From: Microbacterium sp. H1-D42
Lineage (GTDB): Bacteria > Actinomycetota > Actinomycetes > Actinomycetales > Microbacteriaceae
Direction of reading: 5' to 3'
Assembly (NCBI RefSeq): GCF_022637555.1
Contig: NZ_CP093342.1
Coordinates: forward strand, 3,100,001-3,164,000
Length of the DNA stretch: 64,000 nucleotides
This document shows positions 52,736-61,165 of this stretch, piece after piece (positions within the stretch are counted from its first letter, which is position 1; each line of letters begins with the position of its first letter). The notes under the pieces were generated by a model. It ran no database searches. It was given only the letters and a program-made list of their open reading frames with translations, and was not told where the DNA came from. Made by a program: the position numbers and the translations under genes.

Positions 52736-52780
52736 TGTGCTGTTCTCCAATGGGGTGGTTCCGGGTTCGTGTCGGCCTGG

Positions 52781-53443
52781 TCAGAGCACGCCGAAGCGCG
52801 CGAACGCCTCGGTGGCGCTCATGCCCTCGTCGATGGCCTTCGCGACCAGGTTCTCGGTGCTGGCCTTCGCGAGCGAGGCCTCGATGACTTCATCCTCCAC
52901 GTCGCGGGGGATGACGAGCACGCCGTCCATGTCGCCGAACACCAGATCGCCCGGTGCGATGCGCACGCCGCCGACCTCGACCGGCACTCGGTAGTCACGA
53001 ACGGCTGTGCGCACTGAGGAGTCCTGGGCGTAGCCACCCCAGCTGAACACCGGGAAGTCGCGCGGCAGGATCTGCGCGGTGTCGCGGTGGTAGCCGTCGA
53101 CGACCGCGCCGACGGCGCCGCGGTGCTGCGACGTGGCGGTGAGCATCTCGCCCCACATGGCGACGGACTGCACGATGCGCGTGCCCACCCAGACCTCGCC
53201 GGGTTCGAGCTGGTCGAGTGCCTCGGTCATGTATCCGAAGGGCTTCTGCTGCGCGCCGTACACATCCGAGACGAGTACCGGCATCGCGCGTCCGGCGATG
53301 CGCATGTGGGGCTGCATGGGCTGGATGTTCGGCGGCAGGAACTGGTGCGTCCGCCCGACCGTGTCGAGGATGTCACCGACCACCGCGGTGTAGAGCGTGG
53401 TCTTCATGAGCTCGAACAGCTCAGCATCAGTGCGGGTGGTCAA
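52781..53443 (-). CDS. RraA-like / HMG-aldolase family protein
   Basis: A protein of 220 residues starting at TTG 53443, 5 bases after AAGGAG; no ATG is suitably placed. The family fold (class II 4-hydroxy-4-methyl-2-oxoglutarate aldolase / RraA) is shown by AVVGDILDTVG near the start, GAVVDGYHRDT and a GDLVFGDMDGVLVIP segment with the metal-binding Asp. In sugar-acid clusters such proteins act as 2-keto acid aldolases or decarboxylases. First gene of the operon running to 47644. Confidence 0.8.
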   Translation of the reverse strand: MTTRTDAELFELMKTTLYTAVVGDILDTVGRTHQFLPPNIQPMQPHMRIAGRAMPVLVSDVYGAQQKPFGYMTEALDQLEPGEVWVGTRIVQSVAMWGEMLTATSQHRGAVGAVVDGYHRDTAQILPRDFPVFSWGGYAQDSSVRTAVRDYRVPVEVGGVRIAPGDLVFGDMDGVLVIPRDVEDEVIEASLAKASTENLVAKAIDEGMSATEAFARFGVL

Positions 53444-53477
53444 TGTTTCTCCTTGAAACCGGTGGCCTATGGACACG

Positions 53478-53506
53478 ACTCTACATACTTGTATACTAGT
53501 CCGCAA
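53478..53506 (-). promoter_or_regulatory. Promoter of the RraA-to-PfkB operon with GntR operator in its spacer
   Basis: On the minus strand TTGCGG (53506-53501), a 17-bp spacer and TAGAGT (53483-53478) form a good promoter. The spacer contains CATACTTGTATACTAG (53484-53499, + strand), which holds TTGTATACTA, a match to the FadR-type GntR pattern TnGTnnACnA. The site is 33 bases before the divergent gntR ATG, so both directions could be controlled. Confidence 0.65.
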
Positions 53507-53532
53507 GATAAGATCGAGGGAGGAGGAAACAC

Positions 53533-54267
53533 ATGTCGAACGCACCAACCGAAGCGTCCGTCCCACGGACGGCATTCACCAGCCCCTTGCAGCCGCTGAC
53601 GGCTCCCCGTGCGAGATATCGCATCTCGGACGCCGTGTTCACCTCGCTCAGCGAGTCCATCCGTCGGCTGCAGCTGCCCCCGGGCTCGCCGATCTCCGAG
53701 CCGGGCATCGCGGCGTCGCTGCAGGTCAGCCGCTCTCCCGTGCGCGAGGCCATCACGCGCCTGGTCGACCTCGGTCTCGTGACGGTCGTTCCGCAGGTCG
53801 GCAGCCAGATCGCTCCGATCTCGATCCGCGAGGTCGAGGAGGCGGTGTTCATCCGCCGTGCCCTTGAGACGAGCGCGTTCAAGTACGCGATCGCCGACGG
53901 CGTGCCAGACGTCACCGAGATCCAGGCGCACGTGGATGCCAACGCCGCCGCCGCGAAGGCCGGCGACCTCGAGACGTTCTTCGACACCGATGAGCTTCTG
54001 CACCAGACGGTGTTCGCACTGGCCGGTGTGCCCCGCCTGTGGGATGTCGTGCGCGGCACGAAGATGCAGCTCGACCGGCTGCGTCGCCTCAACCTGCAGG
54101 CCGCGCTCACCAACGGCGAGCTGCTCGTCGAGCATCAGCAGCTCGTCGACGCGCTCGTCGCGCGCGATCTCGACGCCGGCACACGGGTGATCGACAAGCA
54201 CTCGACGCGCGTGCTCACCGACACGGTGCGCCTGCGCGCCGCCAACCCGACCTTCTTCGCCGAATAG
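53533..54267 (+). CDS. GntR-family regulator, FadR/FCD type
   Basis: A protein of 244 residues; GGGAGGAGG lies about 6-8 bases before the ATG. The N-terminal winged helix includes ISEPGIAASLQVSRSPVREA (about 56-75), and the C-terminal all-helical FCD domain has Asp/His metal positions (DELLHQ, then a late H). Such regulators sense sugar acids or other carboxylates. It lies between the two catabolic operons, and its predicted operator recurs at 61075-61090 before the ABC importer. Confidence 0.9.
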   Translation: MSNAPTEASVPRTAFTSPLQPLTAPRARYRISDAVFTSLSESIRRLQLPPGSPISEPGIAASLQVSRSPVREAITRLVDLGLVTVVPQVGSQIAPISIREVEEAVFIRRALETSAFKYAIADGVPDVTEIQAHVDANAAAAKAGDLETFFDTDELLHQTVFALAGVPRLWDVVRGTKMQLDRLRRLNLQAALTNGELLVEHQQLVDALVARDLDAGTRVIDKHSTRVLTDTVRLRAANPTFFAE

Positions 54268-54296
54268 CGGCATCCATCACCAACTGAGGAGAATCA

Positions 54297-55163
54297 GTGT
54301 CCGAGAACGCCAATGCCGTCGTGAACCCTCGTGTGGTCGTCTCGCGCCGAGCGATCTGCGGAGAGGGCCCGTACTGGGACACTGTGAGCGACACCGTGGT
54401 GTGGGTCGACATCGTCGGCAAGCAGGTGCTGCGAACGACCATCGGCGCCGAGACGACGGTGGTCGACTATCCGGAGATGGTGGGCGCCGCCGCGCCCCGC
54501 GAGAACGGCGGGCTCGTCCTCGCCGTCGAGTCCGGCTTCGCCGTGTTGGATGCTGACGGCGCCGTCACCCACCGGTTCGACATCCTCTCCGACATCGTTC
54601 GGATGAACGACGCCAAGGTCGACCCCGCCGGCCGCTACTGGGCGGGCAGCTGCGCGATGGACTTCGCGGCGGGCAAGGGCGGGCTCTGGCGACTCGATGA
54701 GGATCTGCACGCCGAGCTGATCCTGCCGGGCCTCACGCAGCCGAACGGCATCGGCTGGAGTCCGGACGGCACGACGATGTACCTCGCCGAGACCCAGGAC
54801 CGCGTCATCCTGCGCTTCGATTTCGATCCCTCCAGCAGCACGATCACCAGCGAGCCGACCGTGTTCGCAAAGGACTTCCCCGGCTACCCAGACGGACTGT
54901 GCGTCGACGCCGACGGACACCTCTGGCTCGCCGAATTCGGCACCGGCACCGTGTACGAGCTCGACACCGAAGGGGCGGTGCTGCACACCATCCGCATCCC
55001 CACGGCACAGCCGACGTCGTGCGCGTTCGTCGGCCCCGACCTGCGCACCCTCTGGGTGACCTCAGCTGCTGACGGACAGGACGACGACCCGCACGCCGGG
55101 TCGGTCTTCGAGATCGCCGACCACGGTGCCACGGGTCTGCCCGTCGCGCTGTTCCGGGGCTGA
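54297..55163 (+). CDS. SMP-30/gluconolactonase-family sugar lactonase
   Basis: A protein of 288 residues from GTG 54297, GAGGAG being just upstream. A six-bladed propeller with metal-binding signatures GEGPYWD (Glu), RMNDAKVDPAGR (Asn-Asp), PNGIGWSPDG and YPDGLCVDADGHLW (Asp). Known reaction: Ca/Zn-dependent hydrolysis of aldonolactones to aldonic acids. In the operon it would follow an SDR-type sugar dehydrogenase. Confidence 0.88.
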   Translation: MSENANAVVNPRVVVSRRAICGEGPYWDTVSDTVVWVDIVGKQVLRTTIGAETTVVDYPEMVGAAAPRENGGLVLAVESGFAVLDADGAVTHRFDILSDIVRMNDAKVDPAGRYWAGSCAMDFAAGKGGLWRLDEDLHAELILPGLTQPNGIGWSPDGTTMYLAETQDRVILRFDFDPSSSTITSEPTVFAKDFPGYPDGLCVDADGHLWLAEFGTGTVYELDTEGAVLHTIRIPTAQPTSCAFVGPDLRTLWVTSAADGQDDDPHAGSVFEIADHGATGLPVALFRG

Positions 55164-55170
55164 GGCGCGC

Positions 55171-56127
55171 ATGACCCTCACGCTCACCTCGACGATGTTC
55201 GAGGTCACCGTCACTCCCGAGCGCGGCGGCGACATCGTTCAGATCGTCGATCTCACCACTGGCATCCCCACCCTCAGCGTGTCGCCGACGGCCGACACGA
55301 CGACGACCTCGGCCGCCGCGTTCGGCGGCGACTCCGCCACGCAGTGGACCACCGGCTACCCTGGCGGCTGGCAGTTCCTCACCCCGAACGCGGGACCTGA
55401 GCGCGTGCACGACGGCGTGCTGCAGGGCTACCACGGCGAGTCGGCCCTCTCCACGTGGGAGGTGCTGCGGGCCGACTCATCGACGGCTGAACTCACCGCC
55501 CGCCTCGTCACCGCGCCGTTCGCCCTGCACCGCCGCATCGAGGTCACAGGCGACGGACTCACGGTCACCGACACCGTGCGCAACCTGTCACCCGACGACG
55601 TCAGTGCGCGCATGCTGCACCACCCCGCCTTCGGCAGGCCGTTCCTCGACGAGCACAGTTACCTCGTCACCGACGCCGACACGCTGCTGACGGACGCGAA
55701 TGCCCCCGGCACTCTCGCCGGCGCAGACGTCTCCGGCCGTCCTGACTCCGTACTCACTCCTGGCCCTGTGCCCGGCAGCGTCGCGCTGCCAGGTCCAGGG
55801 TCGCGGCAGGCGCTGTTCGGCGGACTCACCGATTTCGCGTCACCCGAGGTGGCCGTGCAGTTCGCCAGCCCCACGCACGGTTTCGCCATGGAGCTGAGCT
55901 GGCAGCGGGAGGCCTACCCGATGGCGTGGCTGTGGTTCGAGGCCAATGCGGGCACCGGCTTCCCGTGGTTCCGGCGCATGTACGCCATGGCCGTGGAGCC
56001 GGGCAACGTGCTGCCAGGCGAAGGCACCTCGGCGTCTGGCCTCGTCCGCGGTGGCGATGGCACCGTCGTGCCCGGCGGTGGCGAGTTCGTCTCGACCGTG
56101 CGGGTGCGCCGCCTCGCGCTCCCCTGA
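55171..56127 (+). CDS. Aldose-1-epimerase-like / DUF4432-type galactose-mutarotase-fold protein
   Basis: A protein of 318 residues; GAGG lies about 6 bases before ATG 55171. The beta-sandwich pattern resembles galactose-mutarotase-fold proteins: ERGGDIVQI at the start, a TPNAGPERVHDGV middle with His, and MAWLWFEANAGTGFPWFRR near the end. It likely equilibrates anomers of the sugar consumed by this locus. The family boundary between aldose epimerases and DUF4432 is not decided here. Confidence 0.7.
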   Translation: MTLTLTSTMFEVTVTPERGGDIVQIVDLTTGIPTLSVSPTADTTTTSAAAFGGDSATQWTTGYPGGWQFLTPNAGPERVHDGVLQGYHGESALSTWEVLRADSSTAELTARLVTAPFALHRRIEVTGDGLTVTDTVRNLSPDDVSARMLHHPAFGRPFLDEHSYLVTDADTLLTDANAPGTLAGADVSGRPDSVLTPGPVPGSVALPGPGSRQALFGGLTDFASPEVAVQFASPTHGFAMELSWQREAYPMAWLWFEANAGTGFPWFRRMYAMAVEPGNVLPGEGTSASGLVRGGDGTVVPGGGEFVSTVRVRRLALP

Positions 56128-56212
56128 TCTCCCCTTTCGCGTCGGGCCCTGCTCGGCATTCTGACCACCCCGTCGGGTTCACCTCGACACGTCTCTCATC
56201 GAACGGATCATC

Positions 56213-57067
56213 ATGCAGTTCCAACGACTCGGGCCACTTGGCGCCGAAATCCCCGTCGCCGTCACAGGCGGCCGCACCCTCGACCTTCGCCCGCTGACGG
56301 CCGACATCACCGGAGACTTCCTCGCCGGTGATCCCGTGGCGGCGGTCAACGCGGCGCTCGACACCCTCCCCGAACTGGCGGATGCCGACGCGCTTCGCGT
56401 CGGCGCCCCGGTCGCCCGCCCGAACTCGGTGTACTGCATCGGGATGAACTACGCCGCGCACGCCCGCGAGGGTGGCTCGGAGCCGCCCGAGCGGATCGTC
56501 GTGTTCATGAAGCCGTCGCACACCGTCGCCGGCCCCGACGACGACTTCCCCGCCTCGCGCGGAGCCGAGAAGCTCGATTGGGAGGTCGAGCTGGCGCTGG
56601 TGGTCGGCCGCCGTGCCTGGAACCTCGGTCCGGATGACGACGCGATGGGTGTCATCGCCGGGTACACCGTGGCGAACGACCTGTCAGAGCGCACCTGGCA
56701 GCTCGAGGAGTCGGGCGGTCAGTGGTCGAAGGGCAAGAGCGGCCCCGGCTTCCTGCCGCTGGGCCCCGTGCTCGTGCCCGCTTCTGAGGTGGACCCAGGT
56801 GACCTGCGACTGCGGTCATGGGTCAACGGCGAGATCCGTCAGGACTCGAGCACCAGCGACCTGATCTTCGACGTCGAGACGATCATCCGCGACCTCAGCA
56901 CCTACACCGTGCTCGAGCCGGGCGACGTGATCCTCACCGGCACCCCTGAGGGCGTCGCGCTCTCGGGCCGCTTCCCGTACCTGCAGGTCGGAGACGTCAT
57001 GGAGATCGAGATCGACGGCCTCGGCCGTCAGCGCCAGGCGGTCGTCGCCGAGGGAGCTGCACAGTGA
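56213..57067 (+). CDS. Fumarylacetoacetate hydrolase-family protein
   Basis: A protein of 284 residues. The FAH core shows YCIGMNYAAHARE, metal-binding Glu residues in EKLDWEVELALVVG and Asp in TVANDLSERTWQ, and the C-terminal GDVILTGTPEGVAL. These match 2,4-diketo-3-deoxy sugar-acid hydrolases and related decarboxylases. Paired with the overlapping SDR gene, it fits the end of a non-phosphorylative route such as 2-keto-3-deoxy-L-fuconate to 2,4-diketo acid to pyruvate plus lactate (inference by analogy). Confidence 0.85.
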   Translation: MQFQRLGPLGAEIPVAVTGGRTLDLRPLTADITGDFLAGDPVAAVNAALDTLPELADADALRVGAPVARPNSVYCIGMNYAAHAREGGSEPPERIVVFMKPSHTVAGPDDDFPASRGAEKLDWEVELALVVGRRAWNLGPDDDAMGVIAGYTVANDLSERTWQLEESGGQWSKGKSGPGFLPLGPVLVPASEVDPGDLRLRSWVNGEIRQDSSTSDLIFDVETIIRDLSTYTVLEPGDVILTGTPEGVALSGRFPYLQVGDVMEIEIDGLGRQRQAVVAEGAAQ

Positions 57068-57807
57068 GCGACCCGCGGTTCAATGGACTCGTCGCGGTCG
57101 TCACCGGCGGTCAGTCCGGCATCGGCGCGGCCTGCGCCGATCGGCTTCGAGAGCTCGGGGCCGAGGTCGCCGTGTTCGACCGCGATGCAGCCGCCGGAGA
57201 CCTCTCCTTCGCCGTCGACGTGACCGATGAGCAGGCAGTGGCGGATGCTGTCGCATCGGTCATCGCGCAGACCGGGCGCATCGACATACTCGTCAACAGC
57301 GCCGGAATCGGTGCTGCCGGCACGATCGCCGAGAACGACAACGCCGAGTGGCGCCGCGTGCTCGAGATCAATGTGATCGGCACCGCGAACGTCATCCGCG
57401 CCTGTCTGCCGCACCTGATCGCTTCGCCGTCCGCGAGCGTGGTGAACGTGGCATCCGCCGTCTCGCTCACCGGATTCCCGAACCGCGTGCTGTACACCGC
57501 GAGCAAGGGGGCTGTGCTGTCGATGACCCGCGCCATGGCCGCGGATCACCTGCGCGACGGCATCCGCTTCAACGCGGTGTGCCCCGGCACGACCGAGACC
57601 CCGTGGATCGGACGGCTGCTCGACAGCGCTGACGATCCCAGCGCCGCGCGTGCGGCGCTGGAGGCTCGCCAGCCACACGGCCGGCTGATCGCCGCTGACG
57701 AGGTCGCCGAGGCGGTCTCGTACCTGGCGGGCCCCCGGTCGGGCTCGACCAACGGCGTCGCCCTCTCGGTGGATGCGGGAATCGAGTCGATCTACGTCGC
57801 CGACTGA
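57064..57807 (+). CDS. Short-chain dehydrogenase/reductase coupled to the FAH gene
   Basis: A protein of 247 residues from GTG 57064, overlapping the FAH stop as GTGA. TGGQSGIG binds NAD(P), NSAGIG is the NNAG equivalent, and Ser and YTASKGA (Tyr, Lys) complete the catalytic set. Its sequence resembles 2-keto-3-deoxy-L-fuconate dehydrogenases, which feed FAH-type hydrolases. Last gene of the plus operon, followed by a strong terminator. Confidence 0.85.
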   Translation: MSDPRFNGLVAVVTGGQSGIGAACADRLRELGAEVAVFDRDAAAGDLSFAVDVTDEQAVADAVASVIAQTGRIDILVNSAGIGAAGTIAENDNAEWRRVLEINVIGTANVIRACLPHLIASPSASVVNVASAVSLTGFPNRVLYTASKGAVLSMTRAMAADHLRDGIRFNAVCPGTTETPWIGRLLDSADDPSAARAALEARQPHGRLIAADEVAEAVSYLAGPRSGSTNGVALSVDAGIESIYVAD

Positions 57808-57826
57808 GCGCGGACGCACGACACGA

Positions 57827-57862
57827 AAAGCGGGTCCGGATGGCAGCATCCGGACCCGCTTT
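57827..57862 (+). terminator. Terminator of the gntR-lactonase-FAH-SDR operon
   Basis: A perfect hairpin with 16-bp arms (AAAGCGGGTCCGGATG and CATCCGGACCCGCTTT) and a GCAG loop, followed by TTCTCG, 20 bases past the SDR stop. Confidence 0.85.
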
Positions 57863-57891
57863 CTCGTGCACTGCGCCGGAAAGACAAGAAG

Positions 57892-57921
57892 GAAGGCTCC
57901 CGGGTCACCCCGGGAGCCTTC
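57892..57921 (-). terminator. Terminator of the ABC importer operon
   Basis: A perfect hairpin with 13-bp arms (GAAGGCTCCCGGG and CCCGGGAGCCTTC) and a TCAC loop, 16 bases past the ABC ATPase stop on the minus strand. It stands back to back with the plus-strand terminator. Confidence 0.8.
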
Positions 57922-57936
57922 TCGTCTACCCGTGCA

Positions 57937-58704
57937 TCAGCTGATGCTGGACTCCTTCAGACTCGACAGGAATCGCACCGTGCGCTCGTGCTGCGGGTTT
58001 CGCAGCAGCGAGTCGCCCTCGCCCTGCTCGACGATCTTGCCGGCATCCATGAACACGATCCTGTCGGCGACCTGGCCGGCGAAAGACAGCTCATGGGTGA
58101 CGACGATCATCGTGACGCCTTCGCGAGCGAGGTCCTTCATGACGCCGAGCACATCCTGCACGACCTCAGGGTCAAGCGCTGACGTCGGCTCATCGAACAG
58201 CATCACCTTCGGCCTGGTCGCCAGCCCGCGAGCGATCGCGACGCGCTGCTGCTGACCGCCAGAGAGCTCACTCGGGTAGCGCCCCTCGAAGCCGGCGAGT
58301 CCGACCTTCGCGAGCAGCTCGAGCGCGTACGCCTCCGCTGCCACCTTCGAGACACGCTGGGTGCGGCGCGGCGCGAGAGTGATGTTGTCCAGCACCGTCA
58401 GGTAGGGGAACAGGTTGAAGTGCTGGAACACCATTCCGACCTCGCGGCGAACCTGGCGGATGCTGCGCTTCGTGCCGTCCAGCGCCACTCCGCCCACGAC
58501 GATCGATCCGCCGTCGTGCGGCTCGAGCGCGTTGATGGTGCGAATGAGTGTCGACTTGCCTGACCCCGAGGGGCCGATGACGGCGACCGCCTGGCTCTCG
58601 TACACGTCAAGGGACACCCCTGCGACGGCCGTGACTGAGCCGTACTTCTTCACGACGTCAGTGAGTTGGACGACGGGAGTGGACGTGGATTCTGAATTCC
58701 TCAT
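57937..58704 (-). CDS. Polar-amino-acid-type ABC transporter ATPase
   Basis: A protein of 255 residues with Walker A GPSGSGKST, Q-loop MVFQHFNLFPYLT, signature LSGGQQQRVAIARG and Walker B VMLFDEPTS. FNLFPYLTVL is typical of GlnQ/HisP-type ATPases of the polar amino acid family. It energises import with the two permeases upstream. Last gene of the operon starting at 61008. Confidence 0.92.
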   Translation of the reverse strand: MRNSESTSTPVVQLTDVVKKYGSVTAVAGVSLDVYESQAVAVIGPSGSGKSTLIRTINALEPHDGGSIVVGGVALDGTKRSIRQVRREVGMVFQHFNLFPYLTVLDNITLAPRRTQRVSKVAAEAYALELLAKVGLAGFEGRYPSELSGGQQQRVAIARGLATRPKVMLFDEPTSALDPEVVQDVLGVMKDLAREGVTMIVVTHELSFAGQVADRIVFMDAGKIVEQGEGDSLLRNPQHERTVRFLSSLKESSIS

Positions 58705-58715
58705 TGTTCTTCCTC

Positions 58716-59450
58716 TCAGCTCCTTGACGGGGCCGTGGTGACGGCCGGTGGTTCTTCTGTCTCGAATTCGGAATGGTCACGCCGCCGCCCGGTGCGGTCG
58801 ATTCGCGACTCGAGTACCGAGCCGATGAAGGCGACGCCTCGGTTGATCACGTAGTAGACGACGCCGAGCACCAGGAACACCAGCCAGGTCTCCCCTGTCG
58901 CCTGGCGCACGGTGAGGGCGACGGAGGTCGCCTCCACCACGCCGATGCCGCTGGCGAGCGTGGTGTCCTTCACTGTGACGATCCACTGCCCGACCATCGA
59001 CGGGAAGGACACTCGGAATGCCGAGCGAGCCTCGACGAAGCGCATGCGGTCGAAGAGCCCGAGGCCCAGCGCTGCGGCCGCCTCGGACTGTCCGCGCGGC
59101 ACGCTCTCGATGCCAGCACGCACGTTCTCCACCTGGTAGGCGCCGATGAACAGGCTGAGGGCGACCACGACAGCCGCGGTCGTCCCGAAGCTGACGTTGA
59201 ATGCGGCACTGACCCCGAAGTACAGCAGGAAGAGCAGCACCAGCGGCGGGATCGAGCGGAACAGCTGCACGTAGATGTTGATGACCACCCGCACCGCCGC
59301 TGCCCAGCGCGGCGACTCCGGTCGCCTCGCACTGAGGAACCCGCAGAGCACACCGATGATCGTGCCTCCGGCGATGCTGAGAGCGCTGAGTTGGAGCGTG
59401 TAGAGCAGCGCCTCGAGGAAGACTCCCAGGTACGGCATCATGCTGGCCAT
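58716..59450 (-). CDS. Polar-amino-acid-type ABC permease 1
   Basis: A protein of 244 residues with five membrane helices. The cytoplasmic coupling loop FRVSFPSMVGQWIVTVKDTT and the preceding region GQSEAAAALGLG are the HisM/GltK family hallmarks. Follows permease 2 by one base. Confidence 0.88.
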   Translation of the reverse strand: MASMMPYLGVFLEALLYTLQLSALSIAGGTIIGVLCGFLSARRPESPRWAAAVRVVINIYVQLFRSIPPLVLLFLLYFGVSAAFNVSFGTTAAVVVALSLFIGAYQVENVRAGIESVPRGQSEAAAALGLGLFDRMRFVEARSAFRVSFPSMVGQWIVTVKDTTLASGIGVVEATSVALTVRQATGETWLVFLVLGVVYYVINRGVAFIGSVLESRIDRTGRRRDHSEFETEEPPAVTTAPSRS

Positions 59451-59451
59451 G

Positions 59452-60120
59452 TCACACCACCTTCGCGTTCTGCTTGATCACTCGCTTGCCCAGCGCCCGC
59501 CATGCGAACCCCACCACCTGCACGATCACGACGTAGACAATCGCGACGGTGATGAACGACTCGAAGTAGCGGAAAGTCGTCGAGCCTGCGGTGTATGCCA
59601 GGCTGGTGAGCTCGCCGGCGCCGATCAGCACCGCCAGCGATGACCCCAGAATGCAGGCGACGAGCTGGTTACCGATCGCGGGATAGGCAGTGCGCAGCGC
59701 CTCCGGCAGAAGGATGCGCACCCACCGTGTCGTCGCGCTGAGGTTCAACGCCTCGGCCGCCTCGTAGCGACCTTGCGGGATGGCATTGAGTCCACCGCGA
59801 TAGATCTCGACGAGGTACGCCGTGGAGTTGAAGGACAGGGCGACGACGGCCGCCACCCAGGAATCGGTCTTGATGCCGATCTGCGGAAGTGCGAAGAACA
59901 CCACATACAGAACAAGGAGCACCGGAACATTGCGGAGCACATCCACGTAGAGCCAGGTGCCCCACCGCAGGATGCCATTGCTGCTCATTCTCGCCGGCAG
60001 GAGAATCGCCGCGAGCACGCCGCTGATCACGAACGCTGAGAGGCTCAGAGCCATGGTCAGTCCGAGTGCGCTGAGGAAGTCCTCGCCATAGGGCAGAAGT
60101 GCACTGAAATCAAAGGTCAC
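59452..60120 (-). CDS. Polar-amino-acid-type ABC permease 2
   Basis: A protein of 222 residues with about five membrane helices. The coupling region GRYEAAEALNLSATTRWVRI followed by LPEALRTAYPAIGNQLV is typical of amino-acid permeases. It pairs with permease 1 to form the pore. Confidence 0.88.
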   Translation of the reverse strand: MTFDFSALLPYGEDFLSALGLTMALSLSAFVISGVLAAILLPARMSSNGILRWGTWLYVDVLRNVPVLLVLYVVFFALPQIGIKTDSWVAAVVALSFNSTAYLVEIYRGGLNAIPQGRYEAAEALNLSATTRWVRILLPEALRTAYPAIGNQLVACILGSSLAVLIGAGELTSLAYTAGSTTFRYFESFITVAIVYVVIVQVVGFAWRALGKRVIKQNAKVV

Positions 60121-60153
60121 TGGGTGGGGCTCCTTTGCACGCGGGGCGCGAAC

Positions 60154-61008
60154 TCAGTTCGTGAACCAGTCCGGGCGCGCGTCTGCGGGCATCTCGTAGC
60201 CGAACCACTCGGTGAAGGAGTCCTCGAGCGTGCCAGCACCCTGGTACTCCTTGAGGAAGTCGTTGACGAACTCCTTGAGGTCGGTGCTGCCCTCCTGCAT
60301 GCCGACTGCGATGTGGTTCGTGCCGAAGACGCCGTCGAGGATCTTGAACTCGCCGGGGTTCTTCTCGATCAGCGGCATGTAGTAGAACGGCGTCTGCGTG
60401 ATGGCGTCTGCCTGTCCTGACTTCAGCGCCTCGAGGCAGTCGTCGGGGCCGGGAAGGAAGAGCGTGCCGACCTCTGGAAGATCTGCTGGGACCAGATCCG
60501 TGGAGGTGCCGCCCTGGCCGATGCAGGCGGTCTTCGAGGGGTCGTTGAGGTCTTCGCGGGAGTTGATTCCGCTGTCTTCGCGCACGAGATACATGCCCGG
60601 GTTCCACACGTAGTCGGTCGAGAAGTCGACGACCTCATCGCGCTCGGGAGTGTTCGAGAACTCGCCGATCGAGACGTCTGCCTTCTTCGACTGCAGTGCA
60701 GCAACGCGGCCAGGTCCGTCGACGGTCGTGAACTCGACCTTGACGCCGAGCTTCTCAGCCAATGCGTGAGCGAGATCGACGTCGAAGCCCTCCTGCTCGC
60801 CGCTGGTGCCGATGCTCGTCCAGGGTGCGTCACCGGTCAGGGTCGCGACGCGAAGCACGCCCGAGTCCTGAATGCTCTTGACGGTGGGAACACCGGATGC
60901 GCCGGCACCGCCCCCTCCGCTCGAGCAGGCTGAGAGCACCACAGCAGCGCAGACGGAAGCGATGATCACGCCGGCGGCGCGACGGATGGTGGGCTGCGTA
61001 TTGGTCAC
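60154..61008 (-). CDS. Family 3-type substrate-binding lipoprotein of the ABC importer
   Basis: A protein of 284 residues from GTG 61008, with AAAGGAGG 6 bases upstream. Lipobox VLSACSS near residue 28. The body shows the family 3 (polar amino acid) binding fold: VLRVATLTGDAPWTSIGTSG, GFDVDLAHALAEKLG and DVSIGEFSNTPERDEVVDFS. The acidic/polar ligand is unknown. The setting next to alpha-galactosidase and sugar-acid genes and under a shared operator makes a sugar-acid, amino-sugar or opine-like ligand possible. Confidence 0.88.
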   Translation of the reverse strand: MTNTQPTIRRAAGVIIASVCAAVVLSACSSGGGGAGASGVPTVKSIQDSGVLRVATLTGDAPWTSIGTSGEQEGFDVDLAHALAEKLGVKVEFTTVDGPGRVAALQSKKADVSIGEFSNTPERDEVVDFSTDYVWNPGMYLVREDSGINSREDLNDPSKTACIGQGGTSTDLVPADLPEVGTLFLPGPDDCLEALKSGQADAITQTPFYYMPLIEKNPGEFKILDGVFGTNHIAVGMQEGSTDLKEFVNDFLKEYQGAGTLEDSFTEWFGYEMPADARPDWFTN

Positions 61009-61074
61009 GAGCGACCTCCTTTGGTCTTCAGATGTGTGAGCGATCCGACCGGCGACATCGTCGCTCTGGCCTCG

Positions 61075-61110
61075 CATACTTGTATACCAGAGAACTAGTA
61101 TGCAAGTCAC
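61075..61110 (-). promoter_or_regulatory. Promoter of the ABC importer operon with GntR-type operator
   Basis: On the minus strand GTGACT (61110-61105), an 18-bp spacer and TATACA (61086-61081) form a promoter. CATACTTGTATACCAG (61075-61090) matches the site before the RraA operon at 15 of 16 bases and covers the -10. A second, inverted half-like site CTAGTATGCAAG lies at 61095-61106, inside the spacer and -35. Confidence 0.65.
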
Positions 61111-61116
61111 GTTATC

Positions 61117-61128
61117 ATGTAATTACAT
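61117..61128. promoter_or_regulatory. AT-rich perfect palindrome upstream of the ABC promoter
   Basis: ATGTAATTACAT is a 12-bp perfect palindrome just upstream of the -35 of the ABC operon, in otherwise GC-rich DNA. It may be a second regulator's site; nothing else supports this. Confidence 0.35.
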
Positions 61129-61165
61129 CACCAGTCAGCCCCCAGACGGATGCCCCGTGCCGGCG

